Of a stretch of 23,748 bases of DNA, positions 1 to 7,117 are shown piece after piece. How positions within the stretch are numbered: position 1 is the stretch's first letter; the number at the start of each line of letters is the position of its first letter. The position numbers were made by a program, and so were the translations under genes. The notes beneath the pieces are model-generated. The model was not told the DNA's origin, did no database searches, and saw only the letters and a list, made by a program, of their open reading frames with translations. The stretch is from a virus. The stretch spans positions 1 through 23,748 of the IMG/VR virus record IMGVR_UViG_3300040960_001307; one strand, given 5' to 3'.

Positions 1-1444
1 CGAGGGTAGGGGCTCCGGGGCCTTGTGGTCCTGCCACGCTGGGCAGGCTTCCACCCCCTCCCGAGTCGGGCTGCGTGCCTCCCCCTTGGAATTGTTGTTT
101 CTTGATGTTCTGTACGTTCTTCAAACCCATGGCAGCGGTGGCAGCAGCTGCGATAGGTGCAAGAACAGGACCGACAAACGGAGTACCCACGACGCTCTTG
201 TATGAGGCGATGGTAGCCTCGAAGGTGGAGATGAGGGCCTGTGCCGCTTGTATCTTCTTCGACCTCTCGAAGCCTTTCCTCTGCTGCTCTTCCGAATCGC
301 CTGTGAACGACTCGTTGAGTTGGGACAGCATATCGAGGGTGTACCTCCCTGCGTTGAGCATGGTCTCTTGGTCCTTCAGGACGAACTCCTTGAAGACCTC
401 GAATTCCTCCTTCCTGATGAGGCGACGCTTCTGGCTTTCGTCTTCCAAGATTTGCGTCTGCCGTATCTGCCCCATGAGGCCACGCTCCAACGTTTCCTGT
501 TCTATCTGTGCTACCTGCACCCTCCTCTCGTTCAGCGCATCGCGGGTCTTGATGAGGAGGTCCAACTCCTCCTCACGTTGGCGGATGGCCTCCGCTCGGA
601 TGGTGTTGAGTTTGTTTTGTAGCGTCGTCTGAATCTCGAGCGACTCTTGGGCGAGGTTGAAAATTTCAGCCTCCAGCTCCGCTACCTTCTGCCTGTCTTC
701 CGTCGTGCTTGCCGTATTCTCGAGGCGTGCCTTGGCGATAGCCAACTCTTCCTCTGCTTGTGCCTTGCGCTCTTCAAACAAAGCCCGCTCCAACTCCCCC
801 GCACGAAAGGCGGCTGCCTCACGTTCTTCGATGGTCTTGGTAACGTCCTCCGCGATGAGGTTGAGTTCTTTGATTTCCGCCCGTGTCTTGGCCGTCTGTA
901 CGATTTGCTTGATACGCGCATCCTCGAGGGCTTGTTCCCTCAACAGCAACTCATCGAAGAGGACTATCTCTTCACGGATTTCTTCGTTGATACCTGAGAC
1001 AGCCGCTCGTGCCGTCTCTGCGGCTCCTTTGAAGTTACCCTCGAAGACCTGCACCACAGCCTTCCCCAGCATCCCGAGACGGTCCACGATGACGTTGGTG
1101 ACGGTTGTAATAACTTCCATGCCGCGAGCGAACTTCCGCGCTCCCTCTTCCGACTTGGTGAATGCCGTGACAACAGCCACCAGACCCACCACCAACGCTC
1201 CGATACCTGTGGCGATGATAGCCGTCTTGGTTAGCTTCAACCCGTTGATGAAGCTCTTCGTGCCTTGGGCGGCATTCTTGAAGCCACTGATGGCCCCGCC
1301 CGTCATCTTGTCGAGTTGGTTGGTAAGAACCGAAGTAGAGTCGGCGGTCTTTTGGATGCCTTGGTCTACGCTCTGGATGTTCTTCTCGACACTCGACGTA
1401 TCTGCCTTGAATTGCAGGACTACCTCTTGATTCTTTATAGCCAT
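1..1444 (-). CDS. Tail tape-measure-type protein (3' end beyond window)
   Basis: The reading frame is open from an ATG at 1444 to the left edge with no stop, giving about 481 residues; the C-terminus is missing. It begins MAIKNQEVVLQFKADTSSVE and has a hydrophobic segment near residues 79-96 (IIATGIGALVVGLVAVVTAF). A very long Glu/Lys/Arg-rich, heptad-like alpha-helical stretch follows (about residues 150-390), then an Ala-rich region and a Gly/Pro/Gln-rich tail. This is how Bacteroidota phage tape-measure or tail-length proteins look: a helical ruler inside the tail tube with a membrane-active segment. The start overlaps the end of the preceding 57-residue gene by 10 bases. It would be short for a tape measure if it ends soon after the edge, suggesting a short tail. 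The function is inferred from architecture and position, not from a catalytic motif. Confidence 0.8.
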   Translation of the reverse strand, partial: MAIKNQEVVLQFKADTSSVEKNIQSVDQGIQKTADSTSVLTNQLDKMTGGAISGFKNAAQGTKSFINGLKLTKTAIIATGIGALVVGLVAVVTAFTKSEEGARKFARGMEVITTVTNVIVDRLGMLGKAVVQVFEGNFKGAAETARAAVSGINEEIREEIVLFDELLLREQALEDARIKQIVQTAKTRAEIKELNLIAEDVTKTIEEREAAAFRAGELERALFEERKAQAEEELAIAKARLENTASTTEDRQKVAELEAEIFNLAQESLEIQTTLQNKLNTIRAEAIRQREEELDLLIKTRDALNERRVQVAQIEQETLERGLMGQIRQTQILEDESQKRRLIRKEEFEVFKEFVLKDQETMLNAGRYTLDMLSQLNESFTGDSEEQQRKGFERSKKIQAAQALISTFEATIASYKSVVGTPFVGPVLAPIAAAATAAMGLKNVQNIKKQQFQGGGTQPDSGGGGSLPSVAGPQGPGAPTL

Positions 1445-1608
1445 GACCAGAGCTTATAGATTCCGAACGCGATGACACCACAGAACGTCACGAGGTACAC
1501 ACCCGCCAAGAGATAGTCCAAGGGGATGAGCCACCACGGGAGGGAGGTCTTCTTCTTGTATGCCTGCAACAAATCGATAGCGGGCATTATGTGGCGGGGG
1601 TCTTTCAT
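1435..1608 (-). CDS. Small membrane protein upstream of tape measure
   Basis: This 57-residue protein starts at the ATG at 1608, which overlaps the previous stop as ATGA; an upstream in-frame start at 1698 would lie inside the preceding gene and was not used. The N-terminal half is basic (MKDPRHIMPAIDLLQAYKKK). The C-terminal half is one long hydrophobic segment, from about residue 23 to 55 (LPWWLIPLDYLLAGVYLVTF and on), which could form one or two membrane spans. In siphoviruses the short gene before the tape measure is often a tail assembly chaperone, but the membrane segment argues against that. I do not recognise a family. Confidence 0.7.
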   Translation of the reverse strand: MKDPRHIMPAIDLLQAYKKKTSLPWWLIPLDYLLAGVYLVTFCGVIAFGIYKLWSWL

Positions 1609-3860
1609 GAGGGTTGTGTGGCTTGTGGTTTTGGTTTGCAGATGCCCATCGGTGACGTAGCTCCGGGATAGGGAACCCCCGGTGAGATAATCACCCACTC
1701 GTATCCGTACAGCTCACAGCACGCCTGAGAGCCGAAGTCGGGGGTCGTCGGTCCCGAGTTATTGAACCGGATGAAGTTGTACCTGTCGTCGAATCCCGTG
1801 GGCGTGTCGTCGCAGATGGCTACGTCGGAGAGTTCCTTGATGAGTTCCACCTGACACACCCCCTCCACGTTTGCGTCGTAGGAGAGCTTCTGAACCCTCC
1901 AATACGAGTCCTTGAGGTAAATCCTATCTGAGAACTCGAACGCGGCTATATCGGCCTGTGAGAGCCTCATAGTGCACGTCATGATGCGAGCCTCCTCGGA
2001 GTAGAGTTCTTTGACGTATTGTGCCCAGTATTGGAAGTACAGGGTTCTCCACGGTGGGATGTTGATAGGAAAGAACGGCTGCTCCATCCCGAAGTTCAAG
2101 TCCTCGTGGGTGAGGGTGGCGTAGTCCTCCGAGTAATTGGAGAACGAAGGGAAGAAGGTCGAAGGCCCCACCGTCGCGCCTGTATCGTCACGAATCCACC
2201 AATAACCATATCTATCCGAGATTCCATGCCAGTACGCTATCATCGGGAGCGGGTCTTGTATCGCGGTGCCGTCGGCTTTGAGGCTGCGATGGAGAGGGTA
2301 GTTAGCCCCCGGGATGAGCGAGGTCATGTACTGCCCGAACGTCGTCTCCACCGTCTTCTCTCCCGTGGCGAAGTCGTTGCTGGGATCCGTCACCTCGTAT
2401 TCTCCGTACACCCTGTCGAGGGACTTCTGCACCGCGTCAGAGATGAAGTCGATGCCGGGCTTGTAGGTCCACTTGTACTCCTTGCTTTGAAGGTCTGTGG
2501 TAGGGGCGAGGGTCACGTCCTTGGAATAATCTACGCGGTCGCTCCAGTCCTTCGCGGTGCCCGTGCTCACATAGTCCATGAAGGGTTCGATGAGGAGGTG
2601 GTTGGGTTTGTTCTTGTCTTGGACGAAGACGAGGTTGAACATCTTCTGCAAGCCCAGCACGAAGTCGATTTGCTTCATCTTGGGCATATTCGCAGCCACG
2701 TCGATGGTTTGCCCTGACAAAGGGTTGGCCCCTACGATGGTCATGCCCGTGAAGATTCCCGTGGCCCATGTGTTGTTCCCGAGGATGGCATGGCCGTGGC
2801 CTGAGCCTGTAATCTTCCCCCACATCTCCACATAATCGCCTGCCGATAGGAGAACCTCGTATTGTTGGAATTGGTTGAATCCGTATTGCTGTGTGGAGGT
2901 ATTGAGCTGAACGTACTGCGTCCCGTTGATGTAGATATATATCTCCACGTGGTCATCGTCAGGGCGGGAGTCGTAGCTCCACACCACATACAAGGTGAAG
3001 TTCGCGGTGTATGGCGCGGTATATCGGTAGTTCGTATTGCTCCAGTTGCTCCCTTCGTCGACTCCGTTGGTGACGGTATCTACGAGAGGTAGCTTGGCTA
3101 CGGTTCCAGCGGTGGTATAGTTTGCTGCGAGTGCAACGCTGGCTGCCGCAAGATATGCCTGTGTAGCTATCGGGGCTTGGATTCCGTTGTATGCCGGGAG
3201 GTACATCTCGCTCATATTGCCCGTCCCGGTGGCATCGAAGAAGGAGGAGTCGTAGGTGAAGCCTGCCTCGTCCATGATAGCATCAAATACCTTCTTCACT
3301 TGAATGAAGGGCGTGAGCTCGCCTTGATACAAGCCGTCGGTTTCCGTCCACGGAGGGTTATCAGGGAACGACCAGTTGAAGCCTTTGTCGAGGAGTCCGT
3401 ACCGAATCTCGGGACCGATGGTTGTATTTCCCCACGAGGCTATGATGTTCGCCTGATTGAGGGCGTGGTTGTAGGTTGATAGGTCGAGGTCTGTCAGCAT
3501 CCCATCCCCGATGGCTGTCTTCAGGTCGGTAGCTCCTGCGAAGAATACGACCTCGATGTCTGCGTAGCGTTCCTTCTGGAGGTACACCTTCTTCACCTGA
3601 CAATACCCCCGGAGGATGGGGACCGAGTTGGCTACGAGCTCCGCTGAAATCTTCGTCTTGAGGTCCACCCCCACAGCCGAAGGAGACACCAAGTTTCCGA
3701 GGATGCCGAGGTTGTTGGGAGTAGCTGGGATGCGGAAGGTCTGGGAGTAGCTCCCCGCCGCTCCGTTGATGTTCTGCACATCGGAGAATTGGAGCGTGAG
3801 GTTGACGCTCTCGTCTTGGTATAGGTCGGCTTCGGTGCCGTTCATGTAGAGCCTCAGCAT
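1605..3860 (-). CDS. Large tail structural protein, 751 residues
   Basis: The start ATG at 3860 overlaps the preceding gene by 7 bases, and the stop overlaps the next start as ATGA. The N-terminus (MLRLYMNGTEADLYQDESVN) is followed by a beta-rich domain with a SQTFRIPATPNN motif near residue 39. I know this pattern from large tail proteins of Bacteroidota phages, where it takes the baseplate or tail-tip place. The middle (about residues 220-400) is Thr/Asn/Tyr-rich and beta-like. The protein ends in a short Cys- and Pro-containing tail. Its position, between another tail protein and the tape measure, supports a virion role such as tail tip or distal tail. No enzymatic motif is visible, so the exact role is unassigned. 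Confidence 0.75.
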   Translation of the reverse strand: MLRLYMNGTEADLYQDESVNLTLQFSDVQNINGAAGSYSQTFRIPATPNNLGILGNLVSPSAVGVDLKTKISAELVANSVPILRGYCQVKKVYLQKERYADIEVVFFAGATDLKTAIGDGMLTDLDLSTYNHALNQANIIASWGNTTIGPEIRYGLLDKGFNWSFPDNPPWTETDGLYQGELTPFIQVKKVFDAIMDEAGFTYDSSFFDATGTGNMSEMYLPAYNGIQAPIATQAYLAAASVALAANYTTAGTVAKLPLVDTVTNGVDEGSNWSNTNYRYTAPYTANFTLYVVWSYDSRPDDDHVEIYIYINGTQYVQLNTSTQQYGFNQFQQYEVLLSAGDYVEMWGKITGSGHGHAILGNNTWATGIFTGMTIVGANPLSGQTIDVAANMPKMKQIDFVLGLQKMFNLVFVQDKNKPNHLLIEPFMDYVSTGTAKDWSDRVDYSKDVTLAPTTDLQSKEYKWTYKPGIDFISDAVQKSLDRVYGEYEVTDPSNDFATGEKTVETTFGQYMTSLIPGANYPLHRSLKADGTAIQDPLPMIAYWHGISDRYGYWWIRDDTGATVGPSTFFPSFSNYSEDYATLTHEDLNFGMEQPFFPINIPPWRTLYFQYWAQYVKELYSEEARIMTCTMRLSQADIAAFEFSDRIYLKDSYWRVQKLSYDANVEGVCQVELIKELSDVAICDDTPTGFDDRYNFIRFNNSGPTTPDFGSQACCELYGYEWVIISPGVPYPGATSPMGICKPKPQATQPS

Positions 3861-5071
3861 CGGATGTCTTGGGCGAGGGTGATGGTGAAGCTCACGTCAA
3901 ACGTCTTGGACGCAGCAGGGATAACCTGATAGCTCGAGGTGTCAATCGTGCAGGGTAGCCAGTCGCCTGTCCCTACTCGGAACATGACATTCTTCGAGCG
4001 GAAGGCGTATTGCAAGAGGTCGCGCTCCGAAGCCGTGAAGAGTTGATTCCTCAAGGCGTACTGCTCCTTGCCTGTGATATGGTAGGGTGTGGTCTGCCGG
4101 TCCCACGAGTTGAAGGAGAAGCCGAGGCTCTTGCGGTAGTTTTTACCCTCCGTCTGGATGGTCTTCAGGTTCCTCCCGTCGAAGCGTAGGTAGTCCCACC
4201 CTCCGACCGTGTTGGCCCATGCCAGCTGTACGGGGTCGTGCTTGATAGGGCGGCAGTCCCTGTCGACTCTGATGGAACAGGTGACAGCGGTAGGCGTGCC
4301 GGCCCCGTCGGTGCCTCGGATGGTGTAGTAGTCCCAGTCATTATCCCACGACCCCCCAAAGAGGGTGGCGAGGTTGGCAGGCCCCAAGGGGACGATGATG
4401 TAGTTGGCTCCTACGATGGTGCTGGCTACGACGTTGTTGCTTAGGGTCCATACGTTGATATTGTTCTTGAAGAGCTTCACCTCAATCTCATCGAGCGAGG
4501 TCAGCGTCCCGAGGTTGTCGGTCTGGATGAGGACTGCGATAGCTTCGTCCTCGGCAGCCATGACCATATCAATCCGTCGTCCGGTAGAATCCAACTGGCG
4601 GTCGGAGAGCCACGACTTCACGGTGGATCCTGTGGGGTAGTAATCGGCGAAGCTGGGGTGTAGCCCCTGCGAGATTTGCATCGCACCACCCAAGAGGTAG
4701 ACCACATCGGAATCCTCTGCGAGCGTAGCCGTACCCGCGTTGTATTGCCCCGCCTTGACGGTGTACTTCCTGATGACAGGTTCTGTGGTGGTTCCCACAG
4801 ATGTGACCACCGTATGGATAACCCCAGCCGATTGGGTGTCGGGAGCTGCCACCCTGCCTTCTGCGATGTCGCTCAGGTCGAAGTATCCGTCACCATTCGC
4901 ATCGGGTGTAATGTAGTACGTTCCTATGAGCGTCCCGTCGGTAGTGGTGAGCAGGGACTCGTAGACCTGCACGATGTATCGGTCCGGTGTCGAAGCCTCC
5001 TCCATCTTGAAGACGAGGGGCTGACCAGCGGGGCGGAGGAGGTCGGGAGCGGAGGTGATGCTTACGGCCAT
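3854..5071 (-). CDS. Tail structural protein, 405 residues
   Basis: The start ATG at 5071 overlaps the previous stop as TAATG. The protein is beta-rich with few Lys/Glu helices. It contains a segment QLAWANTVGGWDYLRFDGR near residue 284 that recurs, as far as I recall, in tail proteins of Bacteroidota phages, followed by a basic region (KNYRKSLGFSFNSWDRQTTP). A stretch near residue 58, TPDANGDGYFDLSDI, resembles a calcium-binding DxNxDGxxDxxD loop (dockerin/EF-type) and may bind a metal ion. It sits between the gp10-like protein and the 751-residue tail protein and is probably part of the tail tube or tip. No membrane segment or signal peptide is seen. Confidence 0.75.
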   Translation of the reverse strand: MAVSITSAPDLLRPAGQPLVFKMEEASTPDRYIVQVYESLLTTTDGTLIGTYYITPDANGDGYFDLSDIAEGRVAAPDTQSAGVIHTVVTSVGTTTEPVIRKYTVKAGQYNAGTATLAEDSDVVYLLGGAMQISQGLHPSFADYYPTGSTVKSWLSDRQLDSTGRRIDMVMAAEDEAIAVLIQTDNLGTLTSLDEIEVKLFKNNINVWTLSNNVVASTIVGANYIIVPLGPANLATLFGGSWDNDWDYYTIRGTDGAGTPTAVTCSIRVDRDCRPIKHDPVQLAWANTVGGWDYLRFDGRNLKTIQTEGKNYRKSLGFSFNSWDRQTTPYHITGKEQYALRNQLFTASERDLLQYAFRSKNVMFRVGTGDWLPCTIDTSSYQVIPAASKTFDVSFTITLAQDIRC

Positions 5072-5613
5072 TACTTGGGTTTTACAGTGATATTGCCCGA
5101 CTTGAATTCGAGCGACTTCAGGAGGTCTTGGGCGAGGGCTTCCCCGAGCTTGGTTTGGAACTTGGGGACTTGGGCTTCAAGGGCTGCCTCGTAGTATCGC
5201 AGGCCCTCGATGCCGTTCCTCTTGATGCTTCGAGCGATGAGGAAGGCGGCACTCTGGAGGCGTGACTCGGTGGCTTTCACGAAGCGTCCGTCCTTGTCCC
5301 TCACCCTCACAGGCTTCACCTTCATCCACTTCCGGATGGCATCGGTGGGGGGTTGCTTCTGACGAAACGAGAAGGGAGCCTGACGGTTTTTCTCCGTTCC
5401 ATTCACGCCCCAATGGATGAAGGCAGCATACGGCAAAGGACTCCCGAAGGAGACCCTGCCGCCGCTTATCTTGTATTCGAGAGATTTCTGCAGGCTCCGC
5501 GAGGCCACCCCATAGGAGCGGTTCTTGCCTATCTTCCTTGACCCCAGCTCTCGCTTGGCGGCAAGGTTGACCTCCTCGGCAAAGTCCTTGAGTATCTTCT
5601 CGAATTCCGTCAC
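5071..5613 (-). CDS. HK97 gp10-like neck/tail-completion protein
   Basis: This 180-residue basic protein begins with a helical segment (MTEFEKILKDFAEEVNLAAK). In its middle it carries PYAAFIHWGVNGT (about residues 61-73), which matches the recurrent PYAxxxHxGxxGT signature of HK97 gp10-like proteins that join head to tail. The region after it (APFSFRQKQPPTDAIRKWMK) is also typical, and a long C-terminal helical part follows. The start overlaps the previous stop as ATGA at 5613; its own stop overlaps the next start as TAATG. Family knowledge places such proteins at the neck, helping tail completion. It is the best-anchored assignment in the left tail block. Confidence 0.8.
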   Translation of the reverse strand: MTEFEKILKDFAEEVNLAAKRELGSRKIGKNRSYGVASRSLQKSLEYKISGGRVSFGSPLPYAAFIHWGVNGTEKNRQAPFSFRQKQPPTDAIRKWMKVKPVRVRDKDGRFVKATESRLQSAAFLIARSIKRNGIEGLRYYEAALEAQVPKFQTKLGEALAQDLLKSLEFKSGNITVKPK

Positions 5614-6149
5614 GAGAGCTCGCGAGCGTAGAGGATGGTGCGGTCCGTAGTTCCAGAGACACGAACCTCACGAACCGGGAAGGGAAGGAACTGACAAGGC
5701 TGCGAGGCGTCAATCTCCACGGTGACCTCGGCACGATTGGAACCTTTCACCAAACGGAAGTTGATAACTACGGATTCCGTGGTGGTGATGCTTAGGTGGT
5801 CGCCCTCCTTGTATCCCGTGCCTGCGGTGTCGGCTGCGAGGACTGTCAGGACTCCGTTAGAATCGAAGGCGTACGAGAACTGCGCCCCGCTTCCTTCGCT
5901 GTCGATGTTTGTGGCTGCGATGTTAATCCCCACAGCAGCACCCGTATATGAAGGGGCGTTGGTGACACCAGCGAGCTGCGATACGGAAGGAGATATGACA
6001 AGGGGAGCAGCGAACTCCGTCCCCAGAGGCACCACGGTGAGGGTGATGTCGATGTCGGCGTTGTGGGCGATGTAGCTGGAGCCGGTAGGCAGCTCGAAGA
6101 AGCCGTCGCTGAACTGTCCGGTATATGTTCCGTTGAGGTAGTAAATCAT
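5610..6149 (-). CDS. Beta-rich tail protein, paralogue of the 608-residue tail protein
   Basis: This protein has 179 residues. Residues 25-51 and 58-171 align with two separated parts of the large protein encoded at 7117-8943. Shared blocks include YIAHNADIDITLTVVPLGTE against YIAAGEDNDFSVEVSPVGKE, GDHLSITTTESVVINFRLVKGSN against the corresponding block, and FPVREVRVSGTTDRTIL against FPVTKMRVADSTDRRVL. The protein therefore is a compact version of the same beta domain without the inserted module. A virion role (tail fibre or decoration) is inferred. The start overlaps the previous stop as ATGA. No signal peptide or catalytic motif is visible. Confidence 0.7.
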   Translation of the reverse strand: MIYYLNGTYTGQFSDGFFELPTGSSYIAHNADIDITLTVVPLGTEFAAPLVISPSVSQLAGVTNAPSYTGAAVGINIAATNIDSEGSGAQFSYAFDSNGVLTVLAADTAGTGYKEGDHLSITTTESVVINFRLVKGSNRAEVTVEIDASQPCQFLPFPVREVRVSGTTDRTILYARELS

Positions 6150-6307
6150 GACTTCTTGGATTTGCCGAGGATAATGGCACTGAGGATGCGCTTGATGAGG
6201 TCAACGATGTCGTCGTCCTTGGTGGTTTCCGTGAGGGCGGTGATGGTTCCCGCAGCGGAGATGATAGCGAGGGCGATTTCTGCCCAGTGGGTTTGGAAGA
6301 ATTCCAT
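6146..6307 (-). CDS. Small hydrophobic protein, holin-like candidate
   Basis: This gene is 53 residues long and was found by reading the gap between neighbouring genes. The ATG at 6307 lies one base after the previous stop, and its TGA overlaps the next ATG as ATGA. The sequence is MEFFQTHWAEIALAIISAAG, then TITALTETTKDDDIVDLIKR, then ILSAIILGKSKKS. It has one N-terminal membrane segment (about residues 10-25), an acidic turn, a second amphipathic or hydrophobic helix (about residues 35-47) and a basic tail. Small proteins of this form recur in Bacteroidota phage tail regions. Holin is possible but unproven, since the clear endolysin is 13 kb upstream in the operon order. Confidence 0.75.
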   Translation of the reverse strand: MEFFQTHWAEIALAIISAAGTITALTETTKDDDIVDLIKRILSAIILGKSKKS

Positions 6308-6308
6308 A

Positions 6309-6662
6309 TCAGGGGGTTTTGATGTTGTAGTATGCTTTGATGCAGTGGTCCTCTTCGATGTAGTCGAGGAGACGCTGAAGGGAAGTACCCGTCCGTGAGA
6401 GGGTGCCCCTCACGAGGTTCGCCCCCAGCACTGCCGAGATGGTCTGATGTCCAAAGGGGTATCCGTTGGGCTTCAGGAGTACGTCGGTAAGGAGAAGCTC
6501 CGCGAGGATAGAAGCCATGAAGGAAGCCCTACGTCCGAGGTCGTAGAGCCACCCCCACGGTCGGAAGTCGGTGAAGACACGCACGAGGAATCCGTAGGCG
6601 GGACCCACCACGAAGAGGGCGAGCCCTGCGAAGACGAGAGGTATGATGAGCAGATTCTTCAT
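6309..6662 (-). CDS. Membrane-anchored protein, unknown function
   Basis: This 117-residue protein starts with a strongly hydrophobic segment (MKNLLIIPLVFAGLALFVVG) that is either a membrane anchor or an uncleaved signal sequence. A second moderately hydrophobic helix lies near residues 45-65. The C-terminal half, with GYPFGHQTISAVLGANLVRG and a polar end, looks soluble. The start ATG at 6662 overlaps the preceding stop as ATGA. I do not recognise a family. Its place next to the 53-residue hydrophobic protein suggests the two act together at a membrane during infection, lysis or DNA entry, but this is inference only. Confidence 0.7.
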   Translation of the reverse strand: MKNLLIIPLVFAGLALFVVGPAYGFLVRVFTDFRPWGWLYDLGRRASFMASILAELLLTDVLLKPNGYPFGHQTISAVLGANLVRGTLSRTGTSLQRLLDYIEEDHCIKAYYNIKTP

Positions 6663-7117
6663 TCCTCATGGGTGAACCATCCATTCTCCACCATGTACTC
6701 GTAGGAGCGAACGGTGGCGGTGCTGGGGATGATTTGACCGAACGTTATCTTCTCGCTCGTGGCGATGAATCCCTCGAGCATAGCCTTCTCATATTCGCTC
6801 ACCTCCGGGAAGGCAGCCACGAGGCGTGAGAGGTCCACCTCGGGAGAGCAGTAGATGACGAAGTCCGTGTCCACCTGAAGGGCGTATTGACCCTCGGTGG
6901 GGATGGTCTCGCTGAGTACTTCCCCGGTCTCAGGATCCAGCTCGATGACAGGCTGTGGGTTGTCGGGATGGGCGAGGACTTGGAATACCTTCCCGTTGGC
7001 TTGGTAGTCGAACTGCTTGGCTACGGGTGCCGTGACGTTGTACAGCTCCCGTGTGATGAGGTTGGCCCGCTCCTTGCTCGTGAGTTCTTCGGTGGGGAGG
7101 ATGATGAGAAATTCCAT
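6659..7117 (-). CDS. Hypothetical protein in tail block
   Basis: This protein has 152 residues and is acidic overall. The start ATG at 7117 overlaps the stop of the large tail protein as TGATG, and the stop overlaps the next gene as ATGA. It contains mixed alpha/beta sequence with an IELDPETGEVLSE hairpin-like segment near residue 58 and a helical C-terminus ending in WFTHEE. No signal peptide, membrane span or metal-binding pattern is visible. Because it directly follows the receptor-binding-type gene, a fibre chaperone or assembly role is conceivable, but I do not recognise a family. Confidence 0.7.
   Translation of the reverse strand: MEFLIILPTEELTSKERANLITRELYNVTAPVAKQFDYQANGKVFQVLAHPDNPQPVIELDPETGEVLSETIPTEGQYALQVDTDFVIYCSPEVDLSRLVAAFPEVSEYEKAMLEGFIATSEKITFGQIIPSTATVRSYEYMVENGWFTHEE

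Noticed and set aside
657-1430. 257-residue plus-strand reading frame opposite the tape measure
   Set aside because: Its Ser/Arg/Ala-rich composition follows from the antisense of a helical, Glu/Lys-rich gene; the minus-strand frame is open along the whole region and is protein-like.
1035-1481. 148-residue minus-strand frame overlapping the tape measure start
   Set aside because: It is a different frame from the tape measure, Arg/Gly/His-rich, and starts inside the upstream membrane gene; it is a shadow.
2019-2717. 232-residue plus-strand reading frame
   Set aside because: It lies fully inside the 751-residue tail gene on the opposite strand and has Val/Arg/His-rich shadow composition.
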